The notes under the pieces: model-generated
Seen by the model: only the letters and a program-made list of their open reading frames with translations
Told to the model about the DNA's origin: nothing
Databases searched by the model: none
In this document: positions 31,399-41,777 of the stretch, piece by piece
Layout: the number at the start of each line of letters is the position of its first letter
Position numbering within the stretch: position 1 is the first letter of the stretch
Program-made: the position numbers and the translations under genes
Source of the DNA: Isoetes taiwanensis
Taxonomy: Eukaryota; Streptophyta; Lycopodiopsida; Isoetales; Isoetaceae
NCBI GenBank assembly: GCA_021234155.1
Contig: JAJEKV010000031.1
Coordinates: forward strand, 13,509,748 to 13,573,747
Direction of reading: 5' to 3'
Length of the DNA stretch: 64,000 nt

Positions 31399-33590
31399 TG
31401 GTGGTAGTGCGTCAATCTCATTCTTGATAAACTTCGAGGAAACAATTGGGCATCAAACAATTATCTGGTGCCCCTTATGACATCAAGTTGGCAAATGGCC
31501 ATATCACGTGCCCTCAAGGCGTCACTCCTCTTCTCCACATCAGCATTGGTGATCTCAAATTCCCCTTGAAATTTGGTGTTTGGAAAGCAGGAGAAGATCC
31601 TGGTGATTATGAAATCTTTGGTTGGGCGACCTTTTTCCGCCGGGGCTAAGAGTATTCATTCTTGGGCCCACGGACCAACTTGTTATCACCGATGGCCATC
31701 TCAATGCCATAATGGATCTGGAAACTGGCCAATTGATCTCTGTCGAGAATGCTGAACCTTCAATCTCCGACACTGACTCGGAAGAAGCCCAAAATATTTA
31801 TCATGTTCAAGCTCCTCCAGCGGGTCTACCTCTCTCCTCTTACCCTGAGTATGCTGATCCCTGGGGTGACATGACGCTCGATCAGGACCAGGCCGTGGCG
31901 GCTCTCTTGGACCCTTACCTGGCTTCCTGCCATCGCATTCAACGTCTTGATCATTTTTCTGATCCGCTTCCTTCCTCAGAGACAGTTGATATTCATGCAG
32001 TCATGAAGCAACCCTTGCTTGATGACGCTCAGCAGCCTCTTTTCTTCACGACGCAAAATGCTGCTCCTCCAGTCATGCTTCAGCCTCCTGCTCATCATGT
32101 TCAGGACACGGAGGTTGTTTCTCACATTCAAACTCCAGAGGTGGAAATCATGGACATTGGCAACAATCAACCAGTCCGCTTAGCTGCTAAACTTCCCCCG
32201 ACCTATAAAGCACGCGTTGTGACGCTGTTCAAGAAATTCAAACATATTTTTGCTTGGAGCTACAAAGACCTTCGAGGTATCAAAAAAGAATTGGGGGAAC
32301 TCACCATTCCTACCAAATCTGATGCAAGACCCATCTAGCAACGACAGTACAGGCTCAACCCAAATTACCGTGACCAAGTCAAGGCTGAAATTGACAAACT
32401 CTTGGCTGCTGGCCTGATTTATGAGGTCAAACATTCTGAATGGGTGAGCCCAATCGTCATAGCTCTCAAACACAATGGTAAGATCCGCGTTTGCGTGGAT
32501 TACAGAAAACTCAATCAAGCCACGGAGCGTGATCACTTTCCGCTTCCTTTCACTGACCAGGTTCTTGAAGAAGTTGCTGGTCATGAGATGTACTCTTTCA
32601 TGGATGGTTTTTCTGGGTACAATCAAATTTCTATCAAGCACGAAGATCAACTCAAAACTACCTTCACCACCCCGTGGGGCACTTTTGCCTACAAGGTGGT
32701 CCCTTTTGGTTTGTCAAACTCTCCTTCAACTTTTCAGCGCAGTATGCTCTCTGTCTTTCACGACTTTATGAAGGATAAACCTTTTCTTCAGATTTTTCAA
32801 GATGATTTTTCTGCCTACAGCTCCATGGATGATCACTTGGACAAATTGGAGCTTGTTTTTCAAAAATGTGATGAATCTGGCATTAGTCTCAATCATGAGA
32901 AGTGCACCTTCTGCGTCACCTCAGGTGTTCTGTTGGGTCATGTGGTCAGTAAAGAAGGCATCACCACGGATCCTGCTAAAATCAGTTGTGTACTGAAAGC
33001 TCAAGCACCGTCCAATATCAAAGAGACACGCTCTTTCCTGGGTAAGGTAAATTACTATTCCACCTTCATTCCTGGATGACCCAATTCATAAACTCACGGG
33101 TGATGAATCCACTTGGGCTTGGAATTCCCAAGCGGACGCTGCTTTTCAGAAATTGAAGTTGTTACTTACACAGGGCCCGGTACTTGTTCCTCCTCAATGG
33201 GACAAGCCCTTTCATGTCCATGTTGACGTCTCTGCCTTTGCAATTGGTGTTGTTCTCTCTCAGGCCTATGATGAAACCACGGATAAACCAATCCGCTATG
33301 CCCGGTAGGAAACTCAATCTGGCTGGGCGCAATTACTACGCTACCCGACGAGCGAAGCTTTGGGCTTAGTTTTCTGTGTCCAACGGTTCAGACATTATTT
33401 GTTGGGTAGCCAGATTAAGTTCTTTGTTGATCATCAAGCTCTCCTTTATTTGATCAACAAAGCCACGCCCATGGGACGCATTGTTCGTTGGGTCCTTCTT
33501 CTGCAAGAGTTCACTCCCTTCGAAATTGTTCATAAGGCAGGCAAGTCTCATGTGGTGCCTGATTATCTTTTACGCATCCACCACGGATGA
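31350..33590 (+). pseudogene. Protease, reverse transcriptase and RNase H of the outer element
   Basis: The protease begins with VQIDGGSASISFL at ~31383-31420 (DGGS active site). A linker at 31622-32338 ends in a Tat-type phrase FAWSYKDLRGI and a TAG at 32336-32338; the same frame continues directly into RT. RT (32402-33079) has FMDGFSGYNQI, VVPFGLSNSPSTFQ and the active site FQDDF instead of the usual Y.DD. RNase H has HVDVSAFAIGVVLSQ near 33220 and FVDHQALLYLINK near 33425. Another frame change falls near 33075 and one near 33360. The enzyme set would copy RNA into DNA, but the breaks make it inactive here. Confidence 0.85.
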
Positions 33591-34395
33591 TCGGTCCGCG
33601 TGTTTGAGGTGTTTCGCTCAATTTTCGGGACGCTCAATTGTTCACGAGTCATTTCATCCCCCCCGCCCCATTGGTTTCACAACTTTCAGCAATATCTTCT
33701 GTTTCCCGGTGCTCTTCCTCCCGCCGATCCGGCGCTCTCTCGAATGAAAAGCTTTCAATGATATATGGCTCCAATATGCCACCGTTAACCTTAAAAATAT
33801 GAGGTTTTGTGACTATACCATGGTCGTTATCACTAGACCATTTGTACAAAAAACGAGGCAAAGACATGGTCCTCCGTCGTTGTGTCCTCCCTCCACGAGG
33901 TGCCCGATATCGTTCGGCTCTTCCCACGGCGGGCTTGGTGGTGGTCATTTTAGTGGTGACAAAAATGTGATCTCATTTTTCCTCTAACGTTTCAAAATTC
34001 TTCACGGCTCTTCCTCCTCCATGGCCCGCTCTTCAAAGATGCCCCGCTTTACGCCGCGCCGTGTGGCGGTATACCATGGTCGCGGGCCGGCGTGTGGGAA
34101 CACCCACGCCCGTGACACTCTTCCATTGGCGTCGATTAAGCCCACGCCCGGACATCCCTTCAAACAAATGGGGTATGGATTTTGTGGGGCCCATGGGACC
34201 GGTAGCGCACACCCGCGTGCGCTATATTCAAATGGGGTCATCACGGATTATGCTACCAAATGGGCGGAAGCTTGTGCACTTCCTGACAACACTGTTGCCA
34301 GCACAGCCAAGGTTCTCTACACGCACATCATCACGCGTTTTGGTTGTCCCACGGAACTTGTTAGTGATCGTGGCGTGCATTTTGTCAACCATACG

Positions 34396-35970
34396 TGGCG
34401 TTCGGCCCGATTATCGGTCCCGAGCATTATCTTTATGATCTTTGCCTAAATCGCAGCGTACGCGCCATTCGACCCGGCGTAATGCGCCGACGGATAGCGG
34501 GTAAAGTAGCCCTAGGGGCAACTTGCTAGGGATGTTCACATGTTATTAATGTGCACATATGCACATTAATGTGGGCACACTTTTCCATGTAGGCATATTT
34601 TGCCACCTAGCCATTAAAGGCAAGTGGGGCCTTTCCAATTATCCCACATGCTAAAATGGGTAATTGGAAACCCTAGCCCTAAACCCCATGTCTATTTAGG
34701 GTAGGAAAACCCTAACTTGCTAGTTTTTAGTCCATAGGGTTTTAGAGCTCTGTTTTGGCTGCCCCGGGAGCCAAAACCGCCTCGAGCGCTGCCTTGGCGA
34801 ATCGCACCATCGGTTTTCTGAATTCGATCAGCTCGCCAGAATGGTTGAACTTCGGTCGGGAGGAGCCACCCAAGGATCGGTATTTGGTCAATTTAATAGC
34901 TCAAATCGTCTTCTAGTCATAGAATCGGTAGGTTTAGCCTATTAAAGCGCCCATAGCGACTATCTAGATCTCTAGATCGGACACTAACTAAAGAACCTAA
35001 CTCTATGTTATAGATTAGATCTAGTTCTTTAGTTCTTCCAATGATGTATATGGATGATGTTTCTCTGTGAACTCCTTGTATTGGGAAGGGGGTAGAGGCC
35101 ACGAAGGCGTGTGTAGTTGATGCTCCTAGAATAGCCTCTCTGAGCACTTGTAGATGCGGCACTGTGCACAAGAGCCACACACTGGTTGTGGGTGAAGGGG
35201 CGAGGCGGCTTATAAGGAGGTTAGGTGTTTCGACTCTTGAGCGATCCCTATGGTGTGTTAGTGCTACAGGGGATCATTGTGACTAGGTCTAATGGCTTGC
35301 CAGCTGCGTGTGGGCAAGGCATGGGCTCGACACTTCGTGAGGTGGTGGATCGACCTTCCATTGAGTTCAAGTCGAATCGAGGCGGTGGCCCTCTAGTCAC
35401 CTTGAGTCAGCATGTAGATCTCTGGAGGGAGTGATCCCTACCTGCCCCATCGGAACTGGGGAGATGAAACCCAGGGATAGCCCTTTTGGCTATGCATCCG
35501 GCGGGCTACAGTCAGGTCCCAACACTTTTCAACCTACTCTGCAAGGTGTGCACAGGAGGGGCGGATGGAGTGGACAACCCTATGCCATGTTCTTATGCCA
35601 GCCAAATTCATTGCCATGAATTCTGTCTGCAATGAACTCTGGAGACCCAAGCCGTCAGTCATCCCCTTGAGTCTGAGGCTTGGGTAGGACCTCCTATGTG
35701 ATGTGCTGATCATTGTGTATGCAGATGTTGATGCACCACCCTTCTGGGTGGTTGGAGGATTATGTTGTATACTGACATGTATGTTTACGCTTCTGCAACT
35801 AGGTAGGCCCTGAGGGAGACAGGGTAGAATGACACCTTCACTCTTCCCACTGGGACTCGTTACGGGTGCAGTGATATGTGGAGGGCCCTGTATCAGTGTG
35901 GAGCTGGTATGGGGGAAGAACTCCTGTTTGTATACGGTGCGGGCACCATATGCGAGTAGGGGACGTCACA
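34396..35970 (+). repeat. 5' LTR of the inner chromovirus
   Basis: 1575 bp, starts TGGCGTTCGG (3' copy: TGATGTTCCAG) and ends GGACGTCACA. From ~35420 to 35970 it is nearly identical to the 3' copy. From 34396 to ~35420 it differs at many sites, mostly where one copy has CG and the other CAG, CTG or CCAG. Open frames within it (for example 35431-35619) are repeated in the 3' LTR and are not genes. Confidence 0.92.
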
Positions 35971-35971
35971 G

Positions 35972-35987
35972 TGGTATCAGAGCAATG
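35972..35987 (+). other. Primer-binding site, tRNA-iMet type
   Basis: TGGTATCAGAGCAATG begins one base after the LTR. Its first 12 bases equal the standard plant tRNA-iMet primer site. Confidence 0.95.
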
Positions 35988-36175
35988 TTCTTGGAGACCA
36001 AGAGCAAAGCACTGGCCACCGCTCCCAGTAGTACTAACTTGATAGGATCCTCAAGCCTCGAAAAGTGGGAAAAATTTTTCTCATTTTTGTAGTTTATGCT
36101 AAGCTAGTAACAATTAAGTGAATTGGAACTTAATAAGACTAAAAAGAATGAGCCAAAAACTTTCCAAGTGAGGTG

Positions 36176-36242
36176 GTCTCACAGCTCGCGCCTGGTCGAA
36201 GAACTAAATTTTAGTTTTTGAGCGAGGCGCAAGCTGTGAGAC
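36176..36242. repeat. 67-bp palindrome, copy A
   Basis: The left arm GTCTCACAGCTCGCGCC pairs with the right arm GGCGCAAGCTGTGAGAC with one mismatch. The centre GAACTAAATTTTAGTTTTT extends the stem. Near-identical copies are at 38058-38124 and 38259-38325, with a half-decayed one at 36366-36432. It lies ~360 bp upstream of the TATA box of the histone-like ORF. Confidence 0.9.
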
Positions 36243-36365
36243 ATCGAGCCAAGATCACCAAAACATGATGAATTTGGGAAAAGTAATAAGGTAAGGCTAG
36301 TTCTAAGGTAGGAATTAATTAGAATAACATGTTTTAATTACCTAAACAACCTAGAAATGTATGAG

Positions 36366-36432
36366 ATCTCACACCTTTACTTTGGTCTAAAAACTAAACT
36401 TTAGTTTTTGAGCGAGGCGCAAGCTGTGAGAC
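36366..36432. repeat. 67-bp palindrome, copy B (left arm decayed)
   Basis: The right arm and centre (ACTAAACTTTAGTTTTTGAG and GGCGCAAGCTGTGAGAC) are intact. The left arm has drifted to GATCTCACACCTTTAC, so the stem is weak. Spacing from copy A is 190 bp start to start, comparable with the 201 bp between copies C and D. Confidence 0.8.
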
Positions 36433-36533
36433 CAATAAATAGGAAAAGTCTGAAATAAGTGTAAATTTTAATTAAATAGGTGCCTTAGCATGTTAAATAG
36501 AGCAACTTGAATTTTGACCTAAAATTTCCCAAG

Positions 36534-36543
36534 CTATAAATAG
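36534..36543 (+). promoter_or_regulatory. TATA box upstream of the histone-H3-like ORF
   Basis: CTATAAATAG lies 101 bp before the ATG at 36644, which would put a start site near 36565 and a leader of ~80 nt. The same ten bases and a similar following CCCTCATT occur before the second accessory gene at 38502. Confidence 0.65.
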
Positions 36544-36643
36544 ATGTAGACCCCCCTCATTTCCACGTCCCAGCCCTAGAAATCCGCTCTCCCGCACTTA
36601 GGCGATCTTTGGGCGCTTATATCCGATCGACGATCCGTAAAAT

Positions 36644-37804
36644 ATGGCCCGAACCAAACAGACCGCCAGGAAGCGTCGCCCAGGCGAAACCACCAGCGCC
36701 ACAGATGCTGATATCATTCGGCAGATGCTTCGCGAGAGGCTCGCAAAAGGGGGTCGTTCGCCTTCGAGCGAGGAAGACATCTCAGAAGAGCAGGACACAT
36801 CCGATCTGATTGATGTCTTCAATCAGCAGGTGGAGCAGGACGAGGCCACATCACCAACCTCCATGGATGAGGAGACAAGGGAGGTGTACGAGGAAATAGA
36901 GCGGGAGATCAGGCAGCAGGAAAGAGCAGAAGACCATTCTGATGCAGCCACGGAGATCCTCGGGGACGAGAACCAGGCGGCAGGACTTGAACCAGCAGAG
37001 GAATCAGATCTCGCGAGGTTCATTAAGAAATATGAACGCCGGGAGAAGAAGAGGGAAGACAAAAAGAGGAAGAGGGAAGAGGAAGAACAGAAGGCAGCCG
37101 AAGAGAAGAGGAAGGCGAAGGGGAAATTCGTGGACGGCCCAAGGAAGTTGAAGGACGTCCCACCCAGGAGAAAGCCTAACCCTAAGGTCGTCATCAAAGA
37201 GCGGCAAGCCGACCAACCTCCGAACTTCTCCGACGAATCTTCCGACGAGGACTTCAACCCCAATACTGGAGGTGGAAGCTCTTCCAAACCCCCAGGCGAA
37301 GAGCAGGTAGTACCTGAGCAGCCAGCGCCAGAGCAGACCCAGCAGGATGAAGTGCAGAAGCCCCCTGAGTACCCAGCTTGGGATAGGAAGAAACAGCCAA
37401 GGCCTGCCCGAGAAGCCTACGTCATCGACAAGGTCAAGATATATGAAAGGAAGATGAGGGAGCACGAGGCGTATATGAAGAAGTGGGAGGCATACAGTAA
37501 GTACTACGAAGAACACAGGGTTGCATTCGTCGAGGGAGGGCGACCAACGAAGCAACAGACCTTAAAGCCGCCGCCACCAAAGCCCAAGGCTCCCAAGCCA
37601 CCACCAAAGAAGAAGATCGACAGGAAGGAGGTGGAGAGGAGAGCGCTGAGGGAGATTAGGCACTTCCAGCGCAGCTACGGTCTTCTAATCCCCCGTGCCC
37701 CCTTTGCTCGGTTAGATCGAGAAGTGATGCAGCCCTGGGGGGCGGACTTCGTGGTCCGACGAGGGCGGCTGGCGGCAATGCAGAAGCGGCTGAAGCAAAA
37801 ATAG
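36644..37804 (+). CDS. Histone H3/CENH3-like accessory protein of an LTR retrotransposon
   Basis: An intact 386-codon ORF from ATG 36644 to TAG 37802-37804. Residues 1-10 (MARTKQTARK) equal the start of histone H3, then diverge (RRPGETTS). Residues ~54-106 are acidic. Residues ~127-165 are a Lys/Arg/Glu-rich likely coiled coil. Residues ~258-290 (YERKMREHEAYMKKWEAY) form another helical stretch, and ~306-325 are poly-Pro/Lys. Residues 333-386 align without gaps to H3 from the alpha-N helix: RALREIRHFQRSYGLLIPRA, then PFARLDREVMQPWGADF. Eighteen of the first 31 positions equal canonical H3 by eye. HFQ and LLIP resemble plant CENH3. The ORF stops inside helix alpha-2, so a complete fold is missing. 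It could bind chromatin or H3-tail readers, or assist centromeric targeting; these are inferences. Its own TATA box and palindromes suggest separate transcription. Confidence 0.8.
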   Translation: MARTKQTARKRRPGETTSATDADIIRQMLRERLAKGGRSPSSEEDISEEQDTSDLIDVFNQQVEQDEATSPTSMDEETREVYEEIEREIRQQERAEDHSDAATEILGDENQAAGLEPAEESDLARFIKKYERREKKREDKKRKREEEEQKAAEEKRKAKGKFVDGPRKLKDVPPRRKPNPKVVIKERQADQPPNFSDESSDEDFNPNTGGGSSSKPPGEEQVVPEQPAPEQTQQDEVQKPPEYPAWDRKKQPRPAREAYVIDKVKIYERKMREHEAYMKKWEAYSKYYEEHRVAFVEGGRPTKQQTLKPPPPKPKAPKPPPKKKIDRKEVERRALREIRHFQRSYGLLIPRAPFARLDREVMQPWGADFVVRRGRLAAMQKRLKQK

Positions 37805-38057
37805 TGCAACACCGAAGATTCAACAGCTTTGCTTTGTTCCGCCTGTTTAGTAACCCTCATGCGACAAGACATGAGTCTTGCGAGCCGCATAAAGGGAGAA
37901 CGCCCTTAGAATCTTTTTTTTGTAAATAATTGAAAATTTTGTAATATAGAGCAATTTTGTGTACTTTAATTGCCTGAACTTGATTAATTAGGACAAGTTA
38001 GTAAGTTTTAGCTTTTATTTCAGCAAAATAGGGCATTTGCAGGCCGAAAGGCGTGAT
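37805..38057 (+). other. Probable 3' UTR of the histone-like ORF
   Basis: AT-rich sequence after the stop includes TGTAAATAATTGAAAATTTT and TGTAATATAG near 37920-37945, plausible plant far-upstream and polyadenylation elements. It supports an independent transcript but is not proof. Confidence 0.4.
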
Positions 38058-38124
38058 GTCTCACAGCTCGCGCCTGGTCAAGAAACTAAATTTTAGTTTT
38101 TGAGCGAGGCGCAAGCTGTGAGAC
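38058..38124. repeat. 67-bp palindrome, copy C
   Basis: Same arms as copy A, with the centre AAGAAACTAAATTTTAGTTT. It is followed by a tandem triplet of TTGCCCAAAAC-type units at 38125-38160. Confidence 0.9.
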
Positions 38125-38258
38125 CTTGCCCAAAACTTGCCCAAAACTTGCCCAAATTGACCAAATAAGGGGTCCATTCTATCTGATTTGATGAGCCCAT
38201 CATCTTTTCACCCTTAGTTTACCCAAATTGGACATGTTTTGATCAAAATGGGACTGAT

Positions 38259-38325
38259 GTCTCACAGCTCGCGCCTGGTCGAAGAACTAAACTTTAGTTT
38301 TTGAGCGAGGCGCAAGCTGTGAGAC
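38259..38325. repeat. 67-bp palindrome, copy D
   Basis: Nearly identical to copy A, with centre GAAGAACTAAACTTTAGTTT. Both C and D are preceded by GATGTCTCAC, while the bases after the right arm differ. It lies ~176 bp upstream of the second TATA box. Confidence 0.9.
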
Positions 38326-38501
38326 CTCCTACAATTTCTTCCAAACCATCTTCAACCTGTTGTATAGCATCCTTTTGTAATCCAACCATGTTCAAACACT
38401 TGAGCTAGTCTTCAAATTCCCATTTTGACCTCAGTATAGGCTAGGATTACCCAACCTCAGGAATTTTCCAAGTCATCCAAAAATTAGGGTTTCCCCCTTT
38501 T

Positions 38502-38511
38502 CTATAAATAG
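38502..38511 (+). promoter_or_regulatory. TATA box upstream of the second accessory gene
   Basis: CTATAAATAG lies 114 bp before the ATG at 38625. The downstream GGTCCCTCATTCCTC resembles the sequence after the first TATA box. This supports a duplicated promoter design. Confidence 0.65.
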
Positions 38512-38624
38512 GTCCCTCATTCCTCAAATAGCACCCTACAAGTCTGCTCCTTTTGCTTTCGACCCGATTTCCCAACTCCCCGAGGCTCTTGCAAACCGTT
38601 TGATACCCTCTTTCCAATTAACCA

Positions 38625-40143
38625 ATGGCAACCTCGATTTTTGCGGATGGTGCAGCGCCCAACGCTCATCTTCGCCGAGGCCGACATCGACCAAATCTTC
38701 CATATCTTCAGGAAGGAGGTAGATGTCCAAGCAACCTTGCACGCAACTCCAGCTTACAGTAGAGTCTTGTCTGAGTTCCAAGCTAGGGTAGAACCAGCAC
38801 TAGTGCAGCTCCCCCCTTGCGTAGGGTACTTTGTTCCTAGGCAATCCCTGCAAGCAGCCTTAGGCGATGTTCCAAACATTGCCAAGTACCTGACAAACAA
38901 AGCGCAGCGCACGCCCGAGCCAATGGTCCTAACTGTCAATAGGACCAAATATTTCTCTTTTAACACTGCCTTGGCAATCTTTCTTACCCACCGTGCCGAG
39001 AACACCGTGGGGAACCTCCATTCCCCATGGACGTGGACCCATTAGCCATAGCAAGCAGAGCAGCGGCTCCTTACGCAATATGAGCAGGGCGAGGAAGGAA
39101 AAGAAGAGGACCCGAGGAGGAAGCGAGAATCGGAGGGAAGAGGAAGACTACGTCGAGCTCGACCCAGCAGAGGAGCGGCGACAAGCAGAACAAGAGTGGC
39201 AGGACTTCGAGAGAAGCCGGCAAACTCTTAGAGTCGCGCCACCCCTTGGGCTAGGCATTACAAGCCTAGCCCCCATTATTGTCGGCGCAGGAGTTTTCGC
39301 TTCTGTTTACATCCAAAACCTCCGGAGCGTGGAAAGGGAGTCTGAGACCGAAGAGTTGCCGCACTAACCCGGAAGAACGGACTCGATGACTTCATCGTCA
39401 GGAGGAGCATCCGACTTCCCCCCAAGTAAGGGAAGCCGACACTTACACGCGGGAGAGTCGACCTCCGACATCCAAGCCTCTGAAAACATCGCCAGACAAG
39501 GCCGAGAACAAACTACCGACGGAGGAAGAGTTCCTTGCTCTACAGGAACAGATGGGGATCCGCTATGCGACCTCGAACATCCTAACCAAGCTCTTTCAAA
39601 GCACACCCCCGTGAGAGAAGAGGAAGCGACCTGGGGAGGGCCAAAGAAATCCGAGACTACAGGGAGCTCACCACGGTCGAGGTTGATGATTTTGCGGGCA
39701 GACATAGAGCTGGATACCGAGTGGCCGAGGACCCATCTCGCAACGACAGGTCGTTGCGGTACTACCTTCCCCTGCTGATGGATGGAAGAATAGCGGTAAT
39801 TCACCGCAAATTTACCCCCAGAGGCGAGGAAGGAGTATCGATGCTAATTGCACTCTCAGGATTCGGCCGGCATGCGCGGTTGCCCCTCAACACCGAGTAT
39901 GCCATCCTGGTGAAGAGAGCGGTAGCACTCGATGTTTTCGACTTCGCCATACCTTACAGGAGGCAGGGAAGACTGGCGGTGACCGCAGCTTATACCTCCG
40001 ACCGCAGAGTGGAAGACTTGGCGAGAGCTTTGCAGGGCGGATCTTCAGCCAACGTCCTTAGGAACTTGGGTCATTCAGTGGGAACAGCCCAAGTGAAAAA
40101 GTTCCTAGAGGATAATCCATCCTATCGGCAGCATCAAGAATAA
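38625..40143 (+). pseudogene. Second accessory gene of the chromovirus, frame-shifted, unknown family
   Basis: Protein-like segments change frame several times. ATG 38625 opens MATSIFADGAAP. The better frame from 38647 continues (IFAEADIDQIFHIFRKEVDV to FSFNTALAIFLTHRAEN). 39080-39367 is charged and then strongly hydrophobic (LGLGITSLAPIIVGAGVFAS), a likely membrane segment. 39500-39610 reads TEEEFLALQEQMGIRYATSN. 39640-40143 reads YYLPLLMDGRIAVIHRKF, LIALSGFGRHARLPLNTEYA and so on to TAA at 40141. I recognise no family. Its place between the histone-like ORF and gag, with its own TATA box and palindrome pair, suggests a second acquired gene, or two genes. The breaks indicate it is no longer functional in this copy. 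Confidence 0.55.
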
Positions 40144-40318
40144 TTAGCAGTCTTGATCCCGAAAGTTTTAATTTTGTATTAGCATATTATAAAACATGAA
40201 TATAATTTCTTTTGCACTATAAATGTTTTGTTGATGTATTTTGTGTCCCCAACTATACTAACAAACATAAATAATGCAAGAGAACAAGTAAAACTAACTG
40301 TATAGCCATGAACTACTT
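40144..40318 (+). other. Intergenic spacer before gag
   Basis: AT-rich spacer that may hold the end of the accessory transcript. CACTATAAATG near 40217 is a further TATA-like motif that could serve gag, but the context is weak. Confidence 0.35.
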
Positions 40319-41777
40319 GTGTATGCAACTAGAGGCCTAAGCTCAGGGGAACGACAACGCCGAGAACATATGGAAGAACAGAGTCTGCCCAGGCCACGTC
40401 CGGCAAGGAACCTGCGCGAAGAATTTGGACCCATGACCCCAGAAGAAGAATTATCCCAGATGAGGACGGACCTAGGCTTTGCTAGCCGCACAAGCAGGAG
40501 CAGGTTCGGTGGGTAACGCTCAACTGCCGCAAGCATCAGCTCGGAAAACAGGAAGAGACAAGAAGAGGAGCAAGAGAGGAAGGTCCCCCAGCTCGGACTC
40601 CTCCGACTCAAGCTCAGATTCAGACTCCGATTCCGAGGAAGAAGAAGAGCAGAACCAAGACCGAACAGATGAAAGGCAAAGGAACACCCCGGACGGACGA
40701 CTAAGGGACACAAGAACCTCCGACTACCAGAAGAAAGTAGACTCTGCATTGGGAAATGTTTGGAAGGCCAGGAAGCTCGAGCAATTCTCAGGCGAGAATA
40801 GGTCAGGCATGGAGGCGGAAGCTTGGCTTGACGAGATGAGCGAATATGGCGACGCCTATGGTATGAAGGATAAGGATAAAGGTAGGGTGGCAACAGCGAA
40901 CCTGAAGGGAGCAGCACGCATTTGGTGGAAGGGTTATGCCAAGGCTCATGGCTTAAGCAGGGATGCTTGCAGGTTCAAGAAGTTTGCTAAAGCCTTCAAG
41001 CGCCATTACGTTCCAAGAGAGCACAAGTCCAGCATGATGCAGCAGTTCTACAAGTTGCAGCAAGGCAACAAGTCAGTCCAGAAATATACAGAGGAATTCA
41101 TGAGACTGAGGTTGTATGTGCCAAAGTTAGGTGAGAAGCATGCAGTAGAAAGCTACATTGAAGGTCTGAATGAGGAGATCCGCAATAGAACAGTATCAGA
41201 AGCGGAGTCCAAGGCAATAAGCTTGCAAGGAACGGGACCTCAGAATAGCGGGCAGAGGTAGCAATATTAGCAGGACAAAGGCAAGGCAGCAGGCAGTTTT
41301 AGCCCGAGGATAGCCAGCCCGGGACCAGCTAGAGCCCCATATAGTGGCAATCAGGGGAAGCAGCAGGAGAAGAAGCAGGTGTCCTTCAAAGACAAGCAGG
41401 AAGGGTCAAACTACTCCAAAGCAGTGCGGTCCTTTTTGCAGGCCATGCCCAAGGAAAAGAGACAGGAGTGCATAGAAAAGCAGCTTTGCTTCAGGTGCTT
41501 CCAGCCAGGCCATAGGACAGCGAACTGCCCATACGTCATGAGTGCAGCGCTAGCAGAGTTGGGAGATTGGGACACTCTGTCTGACGACGACGGCGAGGAA
41601 GCCCGCGACTACATTCAGGGTGAGTGTCATATCTTTGCCGCAATAGATACAGAGCAAGCAGAGAGCCAGTATAAGGTAATTTCCACAGTAGGGAAGGCCA
41701 AGACCAAGTCATTCATAGTCCTGATAGACTCGGGAAGTAGCATAACTTTGCATCCCCCAGAATGGTTCAAATGTTGA
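40319..41777 (+). pseudogene. Gag of the inner chromovirus
   Basis: The N-terminal part reads in one frame to ~40510 (EHMEEQSLPRPRPARNLREE), then in a second frame from ~40480. A Ser/Asp/Glu-rich stretch near 40590-40660 is followed by the retrotransposon Gag domain (LEQFSGENRSGMEAEAWLDE, then LKGAARIWWKGYAK). A TAG at 41259-41261 interrupts, and the same frame continues to one CCHC zinc knuckle (CFRCFQPGHRTANC near 41489-41530). It would form the particle shell and bind RNA. No ATG is clearly placed for its start. One frameshift and one stop make it defective. Confidence 0.8.

Noticed and set aside
32336-32338. Programmed read-through of the in-frame TAG before RT
   Set aside because: The frame continues directly, but the following CAACGA is not the known CARYYA read-through context and other breaks nearby indicate decay.
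35431-36092. Open frames inside the inner 5' LTR (repeated at 48647-49386)
   Set aside because: They are present in both LTR copies at the same place and have no motif; the second is open only because it runs into flanking integrase.
36823-37555. Two long minus-strand open frames opposite the histone-like ORF
   Set aside because: They are antisense shadows of a GC-rich, Lys/Glu-rich coding frame and have biased Ser/Leu/Phe composition.
36176-38325. CRISPR-like array from the repeated palindromes
   Set aside because: Only four copies, with spacing of 190, 1692 and 201 bp, in a plant retrotransposon, and no associated genes. The pairing with promoters fits regulatory or foldback repeats better.
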